A stretch of DNA of 64,000 nucleotides from Mesodorylaimus sp. YZB2_4 (GCA_030248295.1 JASANH010000583.1:1-64000), one strand, 5' to 3'; positions 21,897-33,442 are shown, counted from the stretch's first letter. Notes: a model not told the origin generated them from the sequence alone. A program made the numbers and translations.

Positions 21897-21977
21897 CGCA
21901 GTTACTCTTGTAAAAGTACAGTACTTCCAAACACACTTGAATATACACGAATAAACCAAGATTGAAGAACAAAACAA

Positions 21978-21987
21978 CCTTATATAG
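21978..21987 (-). promoter_or_regulatory. TATA-box candidate for the ATPase gene
   Basis: On the minus strand CTATATAAGG lies about 85 bp upstream of the ATPase ATG at 21896. This is a good TATA match with room for a transcription start and short leader, and it supports the shorter ATPase start. Confidence 0.55.
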
Positions 21988-22096
21988 TGAGAGACACATA
22001 TGCGATAGCTGCCAGCATAGCAAATGAACGATAACGGAGCATCTATGCAAGACACGCTTCTCTAACCAGCGTAATACTGTCAAGTCAGCCCGACGT

Positions 22097-22633
22097 TCAT
22101 TGGACTGATCCATCTGATTCTTCAGGACAATGTTGCATCTTCAAGACGGCTGCTTCTTCCTTTTTCTTCTCCCAATACTGCTGCCAAACCTTACCCGCGG
22201 CGAATTGTAGTTCTGTGTTGCACTCGACGCATTGCTTACACAGGCTTAGGGTGATAAATGTACGCTCTGTTGCATTATGCGTGATTGCAAGACGTTTAAG
22301 ACATTCGGACATACAAAATCCACAAAACCAAATCGATAGTGGTGCCAGTCCTTGGTTTTGCATGGAAAGAGAAAACGGCAGTGACTGCTGCTGTAAAACA
22401 CTGAACGCTGATCGTTCAGGCTCGCCGCGTGTTTGCTGGATACTTTCTGAAGACGGTGCAGGCGTTGGCGGTCGTGGTGCGTAGAAACAATCTTCTCGTC
22501 TCAAAAGAGGTGGTGCGAAATTCGTTGGCTCGTCTTCCATCCCTGGCAGTAAAACAGGCTCCAATTTCTGTAGCTTATTGTTAGATTTACAACCTCCACA
22601 CTGCTTCCTCCTTGATGATGCACGCTTCGGCAT
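22097..22633 (-). CDS. Cys-rich hypothetical protein
   Basis: 178 residues from the ATG at 22633 (MPKRASS). The N-terminus is basic with a CGGCKS pair, the middle is Pro/Ser-rich, and the C-terminal half carries further Cys pairs (FCGFCMSEC and CKQCVEC) that could bind zinc, then a Lys/Glu helix. I do not recognise the family. It is divergently placed from the plus-strand membrane protein at 22845, with about 210 bp between them as a likely two-way promoter region. A zinc-binding regulatory role is possible but unproven. Confidence 0.55.
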   Translation of the reverse strand: MPKRASSRRKQCGGCKSNNKLQKLEPVLLPGMEDEPTNFAPPLLRREDCFYAPRPPTPAPSSESIQQTRGEPERSAFSVLQQQSLPFSLSMQNQGLAPLSIWFCGFCMSECLKRLAITHNATERTFITLSLCKQCVECNTELQFAAGKVWQQYWEKKKEEAAVLKMQHCPEESDGSVQ

Positions 22634-22844
22634 TTTCTGTTTCACAACACTCAAGCAGCAGAAGACTGTAAGCAACCTGCAGGTAGAACGGAAAATTCAG
22701 ACAGTGAACTCGGTTGTTCTCTCGAGGCGCAGGTCTCTTGACCGTCACATGCTAGACGTGTCCTGATTGGCTGAAGAAAGCCAGCTTTCCTTATACAACA
22801 CGCCTATTTAATACCTTCGTCACCTCTGTCTTTGCATTACACAA

Positions 22845-23438
22845 ATGGCGTTTCTAACATGTGGCGGAGTTTTTCCTCAGAGGCTAAACTGGTATTTAGT
22901 GATTGTTGTGGGATGCCTGTTTTGTTTCAGCTGCTTTATATATGCAAGAAGCAAGAATATTAACGCAGTTTTCAGAACCAGCAATAATTCGAGCGAAAGC
23001 CATGTTCTATTGAATCCCAATGCCCGTCAAAACCATACATCCTTTCCAGAAGTCTGCACAGCAGTATCAAAACGCCTAAAGATATGTGGCTATTCTATTG
23101 TGCTAGAGGAGCTAGAGTCGAACTCCCATCAGCAACAGCTATGCCACGAGTTTTCTGGTTATTCAGATGTACTTGCATTCCACACTATGATGAATCACTG
23201 TGCGATGAGATTCAATGTGTCAAATTCCTGCCCTGTACGTACATTAATTACAGGTCGAGAGGGCATGAGAGCTTTCATTTGGTCGCTGGTGAAAAGAGAT
23301 GCATTCATCATTGTCACTTCCTTTTTTCGTATTGGCCACCAAGATACCCCTTCAGAAGTATTTGTTATCTTGAATTCTATGTGTGCGCTATCTCTGGAGG
23401 AGCTGAAGTATGCGTTCAGTAATTTGCTGGCCGTTTAA
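22845..23438 (+). CDS. Type II membrane glycoprotein-like protein
   Basis: 197 residues. A hydrophobic segment at about residues 15-32 follows a short N-terminus and works as a signal anchor. The rest carries N-glycosylation sequons near Asn48, Asn63 and Asn124 and several Cys residues, as expected for an ectodomain. Apart from polB it is the only Polinton gene on the plus strand. It stands between the two minus-strand genes at 22097 and 24021. TATTTAATA at about 22804-22812 could be its promoter. I know no family for it. An attachment, fusion or host-interaction function is only a guess. Confidence 0.6.
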   Translation: MAFLTCGGVFPQRLNWYLVIVVGCLFCFSCFIYARSKNINAVFRTSNNSSESHVLLNPNARQNHTSFPEVCTAVSKRLKICGYSIVLEELESNSHQQQLCHEFSGYSDVLAFHTMMNHCAMRFNVSNSCPVRTLITGREGMRAFIWSLVKRDAFIIVTSFFRIGHQDTPSEVFVILNSMCALSLEELKYAFSNLLAV

Positions 23439-24020
23439 TTAAAGGTCAACTGTCTGGTTTTGTGCATTTTTTGGGAGAAGGGGGAAGGAGAAGAGGGCTA
23501 AGGTATGCGCTCGATATGACTCTACCGCAAGGTCAACTGTCTCATGCAAAGCGAGACTAAATATTCGTACATGCGCATGCACGTGGTGCTTATGTACTGC
23601 AAGAATATACGTGCGGGCAGAATAACTAAAAAATTTGCACTACAAATTTTACGAAAAACGGCTACGAAATACTGTGCCAATCGTGATCTACAGGGATCCC
23701 ACAGCCGCATAAAACGTGATTGAAAAGTGCACATACCTACTGCAAATAAGTCCATACTTCTGGCACCCTACTACCTCCATATGTTTGCGTAGTCATTTTC
23801 TTTTCTGTTTGATTTGAAGCATATACATACTACTACTGCTGTTGCCCTTTTTCTTTTGGTGTAGATATTTTTGTCTCCTCTCCAACTCATAAAGACTGCA
23901 ACCACGAAGTACTTTTCTTTTCCAAAATGGCAACTATGTATGTGTAAGATAACTCACTCGCCTCGAACAACTATTATGGAGCATGAATCTAGTCATGTAG
24001 CCATAAAATACACTATAACC
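23439..24020. other. Polinton intergenic region
   Basis: Nearly 600 bp between two convergent genes. Frames here are short and lack motifs. It contains AT-rich tracts that may hold polyadenylation signals for both neighbours. I see no other feature. Confidence 0.4.
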
Positions 24021-24653
24021 TCATTCAACCCAGAGCCCTTCAACCGCCTCATCGTCAATAAATCTCCTACGTTTTCTCTTCTTTTCTCCTCCCTCGGTAG
24101 CTATTGCATCGACGATTTTTGCTATTGTAGACGATGAAGTAGTTGCAGGGGATAACCGCTCCTTGGGTCCATTGATGGGTGCTGATGGTGGCACCATGGC
24201 AGAGTGGGTTGCGTTGTAGTTGCCGGGGTCGGTTTGAATCATCTCCGAGTAGAAACGATACGCTTCCAACTGGCTGTCGATTTGCGCAGCTTGCCGTTGG
24301 ATTTGTTGAAAGTTGTCCTCTGACATTTCCAAATATAGCGGGCCTTTCTTCGAACTGACCATCAACTTGACGGAAGCATTGCCGCTCCTGTGCAGAGTGG
24401 CTCCATAACCAAGGTCGTACACGATTGGTGCCAACTCCTGCGTTTCCAAAACGGCAAACAGTTCTGTGTCGGTACTTAAGAACATCCGCAACTTTTCAAA
24501 TTGCGACGGGTACAAAAAAATGTGGCCAGACGCCGATGCACCATTTACGATACGGTATTGTCGGATGTCAATTATTAAACGTGGTCCAAGTACTTTGGGC
24601 ACTAAATAAACTCCTTCGCCGAGAGAAAACATTTTCAGCTTTGGAGATGCCAT
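24021..24653 (-). CDS. PC4-like ssDNA-binding protein candidate
   Basis: 210 residues. The N-terminal 60 resemble the transcriptional coactivator PC4 fold: a short strand, then LIIDIRQYRI (compare the PC4 signature of strand plus DIREY), a Gly-containing turn, a strand, and a helix FEKLRMFL that matches the terminal helix. The middle is polar and helical. The C-terminus has a KKRKRRR cluster that could be a nuclear localisation signal. PC4-like proteins bind single-stranded DNA, which would suit a protein-primed replicating element. It is divergent from polB across about 340 bp. The fold call is by eye. Confidence 0.45.
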   Translation of the reverse strand: MASPKLKMFSLGEGVYLVPKVLGPRLIIDIRQYRIVNGASASGHIFLYPSQFEKLRMFLSTDTELFAVLETQELAPIVYDLGYGATLHRSGNASVKLMVSSKKGPLYLEMSEDNFQQIQRQAAQIDSQLEAYRFYSEMIQTDPGNYNATHSAMVPPSAPINGPKERLSPATTSSSTIAKIVDAIATEGGEKKRKRRRFIDDEAVEGLWVE

Positions 24654-24994
24654 GACGTACAGTAAAGGGGGATAGAGGACAAAGTCTGCTGATTGTGCCG
24701 CACCACAGAATTTTTAAGATAGGTCTGTGGGTTTCTTATTTCTCTTCAAGTTAAAAAAGACCTTCGGAAAAACCCAGTCGCGACAACTGGATCAAAACAC
24801 CAATCATACGTGAGATCCCCCCCCGAATCACCGCCTCTTCTAGGCGCTCAAGCCAATAAAAAAGAGGCTGCGCCCGCCCTAGAAAAATAGCCGCCTGCTC
24901 CATTCCCCCCCACGCATCTTACTGTTAGTTCTTTCGCACAAGTATTTGGCAGGGCATAAAATTCTACGATATCAGTGGGATTTTTGTCTTCATC
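24654..24994. promoter_or_regulatory. Divergent promoter region of PC4-like gene and polB
   Basis: A 341-bp spacer with the two genes pointing away from each other. GGCATAAAATTC at about 24953-24964 is a TATA-like site some 35 bp before the polB ATG. The stretch includes runs of C (24818-24826 and 24906-24912). No other signal is clear. Confidence 0.4.
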
Positions 24995-27900
24995 ATGCCT
25001 TCGTTGCACCATTTGGATTTACTCAAACTTCAGCAGGTAGTAAATAGTAATGTATGGAAGGATTTCCCAGCGTTACTTGGCGATATTTACGATCGTTACA
25101 CTGAACTTAGTGCTGGTGATCGCACTGGTGACACGCGCGCACATTTTGGAAGCGCTGACTTTTGGCATGCTGTCGACCAAATTGGTCGTGGAGAAGAAAG
25201 TCGTGGAGACTCACACTCCGAAGAAGAAAAGCAAGAAGATGATCCTGAGGTGCTAAATATTACTGCGTCAAATTACTACGATCTGCGTCCTATGTTCATA
25301 AAAAACTCAAGACGGTTTGGAGCTAACTATGGTCAATATGATCTTATTTTCAAAAACATTCAGAATGACGAAAATGTGGACGTCATCTTGACTGCAGTAT
25401 TCTCTGAGGTTTTAGACACATTAAAAGTAGATGGGCGGAATGACGACTTGCTCGGTTTTTTTCTTGATCATCCTGATTTGGATATCCCGATTATAATTCC
25501 CCTCATGAATCAAGCTCACTTGTCCGCTGAGCTTCTAGTGGAGAAAATCTGCAGTGTACTTCAAAGCAAGAAATCGTTGACGTTTGACAAAAAGATGACT
25601 GTATATTTCACTCGCATAAAATGCCCATCTGGACGTGGTACTGGTGGTCGTATGCAAAGGAAATATAATACAAATTTGGATGAATATGAAAAAGGAAAGA
25701 GAAGCATTTTGAAAATTATAAATAGAGACGACTTATGTTTGGCGAGAGCCATCGTCACAGCTAAAGCTCGCCTTGATTCTGACAGATATGAGACAATTCG
25801 CAAAGGAGACAGAAATGGAAGTACATTGCAAAGACTTCGTGCAAAACAACTGATGGTGAAAGCTGGCTTGGGAAAACACGTGGGTGCTTGTGGCCCGAAA
25901 GAGTTTTCTGCTCTTCAAGGAGCCCTTGGTAATGAATATCAACTGAAAATTTTCGACAAAGACTTATTCAATGCGCTGATATACAAAGGTCCTGTCGATG
26001 CAAAGAAAGTTCTTCATATTTGGCTTTGCGATTCACACTTTTCAGTTGTTACTAGCATGACAAGTTTTCTTGAAAAGTCCTATTATTGTGAAACCTGTTC
26101 CAAAGGATATTCAAAACGTACTGATCATCGAATTTGTCCTGTTCGCTGCACCTTCTGCCTCGGAGCAGGAAAATGTACCGTCGAACGTCCTTTGCGAAAG
26201 TGCAATAAATGCAATCGTTTCTTCAACAACAAGGTATGCTTCCATAACCATATGCGTCAAAAAGGCTCTAGCCGTGGAAAATATCCGAGTACTTGCGACC
26301 AGATAAAACGATGCGATACCTGTCGACAGGAATTTCATGTCAGAAAGGGGCATATTTGTGGCGTTCATCAGTGCATCACGTGTAAAATGGATGTCAGCAC
26401 TGCTGATCATCAATGCTTCATTCAACCTTACAGTGGCAAAACTCCAGAGAGCAACTTTGAAGAGGATCCATTGGCGGAGATGCAGGAACTTAAAGACGAC
26501 AGCGGAGACGAGATTCAGAATGAACCAGCATCGAAGAAGCAAAAGAAACTCTCCAGAACCATTTTTGTATTTTATGACTTAGAGTGCAGGCAAGACGACC
26601 AACTGACCGAAGAAGATGGTAGCTGTATCAACCTGCATCATCCCAACCTAATAGTTGCGCATAAGGTGAGAATTTTCTGTATGCATAAATAAATAGGAAC
26701 CTTAAATTTATTTATTCCAAGCATGCATGTTTGTTGGTTATGTAGATATAATACATAATATAAGCTACACACTTAGCCTATCAAAAAACAATCTGATCAT
26801 GTCTTCTGCTTTTTTCAAGGTGTGCAGCGAATGCTGCGAGTCGACGGAATTATCGCATTGCGAACACTGCACCGATAAACGCAAAGTGTTCAAGGAGGAT
26901 AATTGCTTGGACAAATTCTGTGAATGGTTATTTTCGAAGCAGCATAAAGGAGCTATCGCCATAGCGCATAACTCAAAAGGCTATGATGGACAGTTCGTAC
27001 TCGCGTACTGTCATCGCAATGGCTTGAAGCCAAAGCAAATTATTTCTCGTGGTCTTGGAATCATGTACCTGGAGGTGAATGATGTGCAGCTTAAAGACAG
27101 TTACTGTTTCCTCCCGATGCCTCTGTCATCTCTGCCAAGTGCGTTTGGCGTAGAAGAGGTCAAGAAAGGTAGGCGCGCCGTTTTGGCGACCCTTTTCACA
27201 TCACTCGAATGCGTGGTAGTGATATGTCTAGCATCCATGTTCATTTCAGGATACTTCCCTCACTTGTTCAACAGAAAGGAAAATTGGAACTACGTGGGTG
27301 TATGGCCATCTAGTGGGTATTACCAGCCCGAATACATGAAAGAGAGCTCGAGGAAGCAATTTATGAAATGGCATGAGCAGCAAAGTGGGGAGCAATTTGA
27401 TTTCCAGAAAGAAATTCTTGCATATTGTGAAAGCGACGTAAGCCGCTATTTTCCGCATACTTTTGAGCGGAATATGCAAAATTATGCATGTGGTCTTTTC
27501 CTTTTTTCAGGTAACTGTCCTCAGGCTCTGTTGTCTGAAATTTCGTCGCATGTTCCTGGATATTGGAAACATTGACCCGTTTGCAGAAAGTATCACTATT
27601 GCCAGCGCATGCAACAAGTTCTACCGAATGCACCATATGCCGATAAATCGTATTGCGGTTGTACCCCATGGTGGCTATCGCAAAAATGATAGGCAGTCAC
27701 TGATAGCTCTCAAATGGTTGAAATGGACCGCTTATAAAACTGGCCAACGCATACAGCATAAACTAAATGGAGGGGAGGTCCGAATTCCGCCGTGGAAGGT
27801 TGACGGACTATGCGGGAAAACAGTTTATGAATTTTACGGCTGTTATTGGTAAGTATATTTCTGTTCTAAGCATGATCTGAAAAGCAAAAAATTTGACGTG

Positions 27901-29942
27901 CATTTAGGCATGGCTGCCCAAGCTGTATGCCTAATCGACGGCGCATTACAGCAGATGGTATCTTAAATGCATCAGAAGCATATCAGCAAACCTTAGAGCG
28001 AAGACGAGCGTTAGAATCAATGGGGTATAAAAGTTGCTTTCCGCTGCATTGGTGGTATATTTTTGTAGGAAACTTATATATTTTTAGCTACACAGTTATA
28101 GAAAAATGGGAGTGCCAGTTGCAAGCAGAGATTAAAGAGAATGAGGAAATGGCTGGGTTTTTTGAAAACGTTAGAATCGTGGGACCTATGGATGCGAGAG
28201 AGGCATTTTACGGGGGCCGAACAAATGCGACTGTCCTTTACCATAAGGTATGTATTAAGTCTTCCTGAATTTACTAACTCTTCTTAGCCCTTCTGTGATT
28301 TTCAGGTCTCCAACGGAGAAAAAATCCGTTATATCGACGTTCTCAGCCTTTACCCATATATCTGCAAATATGGGCGTTTTCCAACAGGGCATCCGAAAAT
28401 TATTACTGAAAACTTTGAGCCGATAAACGCTACGTGCATGCCATACGAGGGGCTGGTAAAGTGTAAAATCCTCCCACCAACGAACCTCCTGCACCCTCTT
28501 CTTCCATATCGATGCAAGACCAGCAAGAAATTGCTATTTCCACTTTGTGCAACCTGTGCTGGTTTCCAACAGCAAGACCCCTGTCATCATTCAGACGATG
28601 AGCGCGCACTGGTTGGGAGCTGGGTAACATTGGAACTAAAGAAAGCGCTGGAGCTGGGTTATCGCATCCTAGAAACATATGAGGTAGATGACTATTTCAG
28701 GATGTCCATGTATACATTCTGATAATGGCAAGCAATACTTCCGTAAATTCAATGTTTTTCTTTTACAGGTTTGGCATTTTGAGGAGACCGAACAGTATGA
28801 TCCAGAGCTGAATCCAGACGGCGGGCTTTTCACAGCATACATCAACGAATTTTTACGCATCAAACAAGAGGCTGATGGCTGGCCAGCTGAGTGCGATAAT
28901 GAAGAAAAAAAAGTCGCATTTCTAGAAGAATGGAGAAAACGAGAAGGTATTACCTTACGAATCGAACAAATGCTGAAAAATCCTGGATTAAGAGCTCTTG
29001 CGAAGCTCTGCTTGAATAGGTACGCTTACTGATACAATATAGTTATATAGGGAGGGGGGGCTGTTTTTTATATTTTTTTCATTGCAGCTTTTGGGGGAAG
29101 TTTGGCCAGCGCAGCCAACAATCAAAGACTGAGTATTTCATTGATCCTGCCATATTTTTCAACTTAGTATTTGATCCAGCAGTATCTACGAAATCGGTTC
29201 GCTTTGTCAATGACGAAATGATCTCCGTTACTTATACCATGCAAAACGACTTTGTGGAAGTTCTGGCAAACACGAATACTGTTATCGCTGCTTACACCAC
29301 TGCGCAGGCTCGCTTGAAACTGTACAGCTACATTGAAAAGCTACAAGATAGAGTCCTTTACTTTGACACTGTAAGGTCTTTAATCCAATAGTTTATATTA
29401 ATCAATAACTGAGGTATACCGTATGTTGCAGGACTCTATTATTTATATTGATCGCCCGCACGATATTTACCATCCTTCGCTGGGTACTTACCTAGGTATG
29501 GAAAGATTTCCATATAGCAATTAACTTGGTTCTTCTCATAAGACATATTCATTTAGGAGAGATGACAGACGAACTGGAGAAAGATCACGGAATTGGAAGC
29601 TACATTACTGAGTTCGTCAGTGGAGGACCCAAGCACTATGCGTACAAAGTATGGAGCACAAAGGAGGAAAAAGAAAAAGTGTTCACAAAGGTGAAGGGAT
29701 TTGCCATTAATGAGTCGAATTCGGCAGCCATCAACTTTGAAGCGCTACGCAAAAAAGTATTTGCTTTTGTTCGAAGCAAAGATAGGCAACAAACCGAGAT
29801 TCGAATTCAACGGATCGAACGGACAATTGACCGGAAAGTTGTGACCGTTATACGTAAGAAAGTATATAGAATCACCTATGACAAACGTGTTGCAAAACAA
29901 GATTTTAGTACTATACCGTATGGGTACAGATATGCTGCCTGA
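24995..29942 (+). CDS. Protein-primed DNA polymerase B, 11 exons
   Basis: An intact family-B polymerase of about 1,394 residues. Exons: 24995-26665, 26820-27168, 27250-27437, 27511-27848, 27908-28032, 28096-28247, 28306-28683, 28769-29019, 29088-29370, 29432-29495, 29557-29942. All introns are GT-AG and 58-154 bp, and all phases fit. The N-terminal third has a Cys/His-rich, zinc-finger-like region (about residues 360-490). Exo I is YDLEC (Asp529, Glu531), Exo II HNSKGYD (Asp613), Exo III YCESD (Asp736). Pol motif A is DVLSLYP (Asp952), motif B LNRSFWGKFG (about 1150), and motif C YFDTDS (about 1243-1247), which is split by intron 9. It would replicate the element using a terminal protein primer. 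Its last codons lie in the right TIR. Confidence 0.95.
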
Positions 29943-30178
29943 AAAATGCCGAGTAGTAAAAGACAGAAGGACTTGATCTAGTATACGTTGAACGCCCCAT
30001 TATGGTCCACTGTACTTTTCCCAGAGCTGCCATATACCCGTACATACGTACACAGCCAACGCGCAAAATCAGGCGCTGAAAATCGGGTCACATAGCGAGT
30101 ACGGGTGAGGGGGGGGCAACGAACACATGTGCAGGGCTATCCCTACGTGGTTAGACCATCCTAGAGGGGTACACTACT
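29907..30178. repeat. Polinton right terminal inverted repeat
   Basis: Complement of the left repeat at 14874-15144. It begins inside the last codons of polB and ends ...CACTACT. The C/G-run near 30100 differs slightly from the left copy. Confidence 0.95.
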
Positions 30179-31549
30179 TTGGGGGCATCTGGAAAACTGA
30201 TCAGCAGTGGCGGGGGGCCTGGGTAAAGCACGGAAACAGGTGCATGTATGGAAAAAAGGTTGAAACACGGAAACCCTGAAACATGACAAGGGCTGATACG
30301 GGAACATGGTAAATGCGGATAGAATACGGAAAGCACGGAATTGACGCTCGAAAATTGCAAGCCACGCAAATCGAACCTAAATATTCCGCAGAGTATTTCT
30401 AGTTTGTAGTTTTTCTGCAAAATTCCCGATGACTGGTATTGCTAACTGCTCTTTTTTTTTAAGTGATTTTTATTGAGAATTCAGCTTGTAAAATCTGAAA
30501 TTTTGCACAGCCCGTTTATCAGTGATTCCGTCTCATAACTTTGATAAGCGTAGTCTCGGCTTTGGAGTATTGGGTTAGTAAAGTCAGTCTTATTATGTTT
30601 CTTGGATATACCTTGGGTGTCTGTGCATGTGCGCTACGTAACTAGCAAAATATCTTGCTATGAGTCTGACAAGTCAGGTTTGTGCTACTTGGCAGATTTC
30701 TTTATTGCCGTTACCTGTCATTTCGAAAACACTAGACCCTGTACTTTTTTAATTTCTAGACATTTTTTAGAGGTCAATCATGTGCTTTAATTATTAAAAC
30801 TATCACCAATGCCGCCATGGAGTGACCCATCAGAAATTTTAACCGCAGTACTTACAAAACATCTGAGATAGAAAAACGTGTCTCGTTAGGCAGGTTTTTG
30901 AAGGAGAAAAGTGACAATGCATATTCCAGGCTATTTTGCTTTATTGGCGTTACTGTTTCAATTGTTCGCTCTATATTATGGAAGCTAAACGCAGCATTTT
31001 ATTATTTATATCGGCTACAGTCGAGTCCGCTTAGTATCATTAGTTGTATACAGGAAAGAACGTGACTACTGTTTATCCCGAATGTGACTGGAACCGAAGT
31101 AAACTCTAAAATAGCTAAAACTTTAATTTAATGCGTTCAGAAGTAAAAATTTTCAGAAAGAAGTTTGGGCTGGGATTTGTTGCCCCTAGTGTTTTTTTTA
31201 CAAGTTTTTTCAATTGCCACCGTGTCAGGAATGTTTGATATTGGATAGAATGTCTGCCTTTGACACGATTAGCCAGTGTGATCAGAAAACCTTTTTTCCA
31301 TAGGAAAGAAGAGTTTCTTCGAAAACAATTTCTCTCAGGTGAATCGATTGCGCTGAACACGACTATGATGAGGATTTTCACGGAAAATTTTGCGGAGCAC
31401 GTGCCAGAGTGCGAAAAGCAAAAAATTTGATGCCGCTCGCTCAAACGCAATCCTTCCTAAAACCATTATATTCGTGTTAACCGCACGCGAATTAAGCGGT
31501 GCAGTTCGATTCTGAGTCAAAAAGCTTAAATTTTTTGAGACTAAAAACT
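30179..31549. other. No recognised gene
   Basis: About 1.4 kb without a supported gene. The first 250 bp is rich in GGAAAC and ACGGAAA words. Frames on the minus strand at 31115-31586 are AT-rich and carry no motif. Confidence 0.35.
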
Positions 31550-31589
31550 TTTGTGCCATTAGTGGCATTTTTGCCACTAATGGCACAAA
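31550..31589. repeat. Perfect 18-bp inverted repeat, TTTT loop
   Basis: TTTGTGCCATTAGTGGCA, then TTTT, then the exact complement. It may be the fused ends of a small foldback element, a cruciform site, or a strong RNA hairpin. The word TTTGTGCCATTAGTGGCA is not seen elsewhere in the window. Confidence 0.9.
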
Positions 31590-31610
31590 TCAATCATCAA
31601 TTACACTAAA

Positions 31611-31662
31611 GAATCAACAGGTTTTCAGTCCGGATTTTTTCAAGGTACCAATAGTGTGAACA
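31611..31662. repeat. Direct repeat flanking the hAT/SINE segment, left copy
   Basis: AACAGGTTTTCAGTCCGGAT followed by TTTTTCAAGGTACCAATAG is closely matched by ACAGGTTTTAAGTCCGGATC and the following bases at 33829-33878, same orientation, about 2.2 kb apart. Confidence 0.6.
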
Positions 31663-31879
31663 ATTTTTTGCAAAAGTTCGACGGACGCAGAGCCTTATTC
31701 TGATAAAATGAAAAACTTTTGCGGAAGGTTCTTAAATAGCGTTTTCTGCTAAAAGCAAACTGCTAATTACGGACTTCTGCTCGAAAACGACTTTTAGCAG
31801 AAAAGGCCTAACATAAGGTGCGCTCGATGCCTCAAAATAAAATTCGACCTTCCGGCGACTCGCCTCTTCCACTATTTGA

Positions 31880-32580
31880 AGGCATTTTCAGCTAGGAAAT
31901 CTCCAAGCTCCGAACTGAAATCTTGATCGAATTTAAAACGCCTACTGATTGACAGACTGAGAGCTCCCGCTCCAGCTTGACCTCCCGGTCTGAGATGTCC
32001 GTTGCTTCGTCTGCCAAGACAGAGAAACATTTAGTTGCATTTGCCGTAACAATGTTCACCTGAAATATCAACGATCGAACAACCTAATTGCCAGAAAGTC
32101 AATTCGTTTTGAATCTGGCGTGAAACGTAAGTGGCTTTACCAGCGCTTGTTTGTCGAGTGATTTTCTGGAACCATATCGCCCTACTGCGCACAAAGACGC
32201 AGGAGTGCTCAAAAATTTCCATCTTGAACAGATTGATTATCAGTGAAAACATCGTTATCTTCGCGATGTCCGCGCATGGCCAAGTTCTGGCGGCCATAGA
32301 AAACGATTACTTTTGCAATACTTTTCAATCTAAGAAAATCCGTTCTGTGACTACGTACTGTATGTTTAACACACTCAAAAATGGCAGTGACAAATTTACA
32401 TCTAGGGTTTTTTTCCACTTGGTCGGCTTCCTGAACGCTGAGGCGAACATCAACAGAAGTTTGACGACCTTGTCTCGTCTCCCGAAAATTAAATTCTTTT
32501 TCAACTGCCGCTAGATGATATTTCTTCGTTTGATGTTCATTAAATTTCTCCGAAGCTTTCTGATAGGAGATGATATGAAA
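31880..32580 (-). pseudogene. hAT-type transposase relic (DUF4371 region)
   Basis: Broken minus-strand frames read in order as an N-terminal helix-rich part (KFNEHQTKKYHLAAVEKE), then the family signature near GRQNLAMRGHRED, then TYVSRQIQNEL, then VLADEATDIS near the catalytic region. This is the order found in animal hAT/ZMYM-like proteins with a DUF4371 domain. Frames change between segments at about 32040 and 32290, and stops occur, so no protein is made. The remainder of the transposase, including the C-terminal dimerisation domain, is absent. The element ends were not found. Confidence 0.7.
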
Positions 32581-33430
32581 TTAGATATCATAAAATTTAA
32601 ACGATTAATAAAAATGACTAACGTGAAAATCTTTAAACGAAAAAGTCACTAATTTGCCGAGCTTGTCGTAAGATTGATTCGCTTTGTCAACAACAAAGAC
32701 ACTCATGGCCTACAGAATGCACCATTGGCCATCTGGCCATTTCCTGTAGTCAGTGCATCTAAAATAACAAGTCCCATACTACTGTAACTAATTACGTGAC
32801 CTTGTCTGCAAATACAGATAACCGTTCCGAGCTTCATGAAGGACAGTCCTGAACAGAAAATATTGCTGGCCCGGGATCGTGAATTTCCATCTCGAGCAAT
32901 TCCAAAATCGTGTTTCGCATGAAGACACCTCGCCAAGTGAAATCAACTTGGAAAACTTACAATAAGGAAACGAATTTCGAAACGACCGACTAGTCATGCA
33001 TAGAGATACTGGCTGATCCCAGCATCCATAAAGAACATTGCGATTCTAGCGAGTGGTAGAACACAACTCGGCTAATTTCCTCGAAATATCGGCGAAATAC
33101 ACTCGTTTTCCAAACTCGTAGCAGGTAACTGGAGAGTAGGGTCGGACGATAATAAGCGGGTCTTGACTTGATTTACAATACCAATTGGCCAAACAAAATG
33201 CGTGAAGATCGTGACAGCAATCCAGCGTTCCTCCGCCAATACTCTTTCAAAACTGGAAATCCAACTTTCGGCCTAGTTGGTTATTTCGGTTGGTCAGGCC
33301 ACACGTGCGATAACACGCAGCCTTGGTCAGCGTGTGAAGCAGTGTGCAGTGAGAGCAAGGGGGATGATCTTCCTTCAGGCAAGGAGGGGCTGCACTTTAC
33401 ACTCGACCGAGTTTGAGTGAGCTGCTAGTT
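32581..33430. other. No recognised gene
   Basis: AT-rich sequence between the hAT relic and the SINE. Short frames only, none with a motif. Confidence 0.35.
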
Positions 33431-33442
33431 TTTCTCTTGTCG

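Larger units (their letters stand above)
14874..30178. mobile_element. Complete Polinton/Maverick (adintovirus-like) element
   Basis: A 15.3-kb element bounded by near-identical terminal inverted repeats that start AGTAGTGTACCCC and end with the complement, giving the AG...CT termini typical of Polintons. Inside are integrase, protein-primed DNA polymerase B, packaging ATPase, adenain-like protease, major and minor capsid proteins and several accessory genes, all without frame lesions that I can see. The 6 bp flanking each end (CACACT on the left, TTGGGG on the right) do not match. The expected 6-bp target duplication is therefore missing or altered. An intact element of this kind could be an integrated virus genome. 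Confidence 0.95.

Noticed and set aside
14868-30184. A 6-bp Polinton target duplication
   Set aside because: CACACT on the left and TTGGGG on the right do not match. I would not force one.
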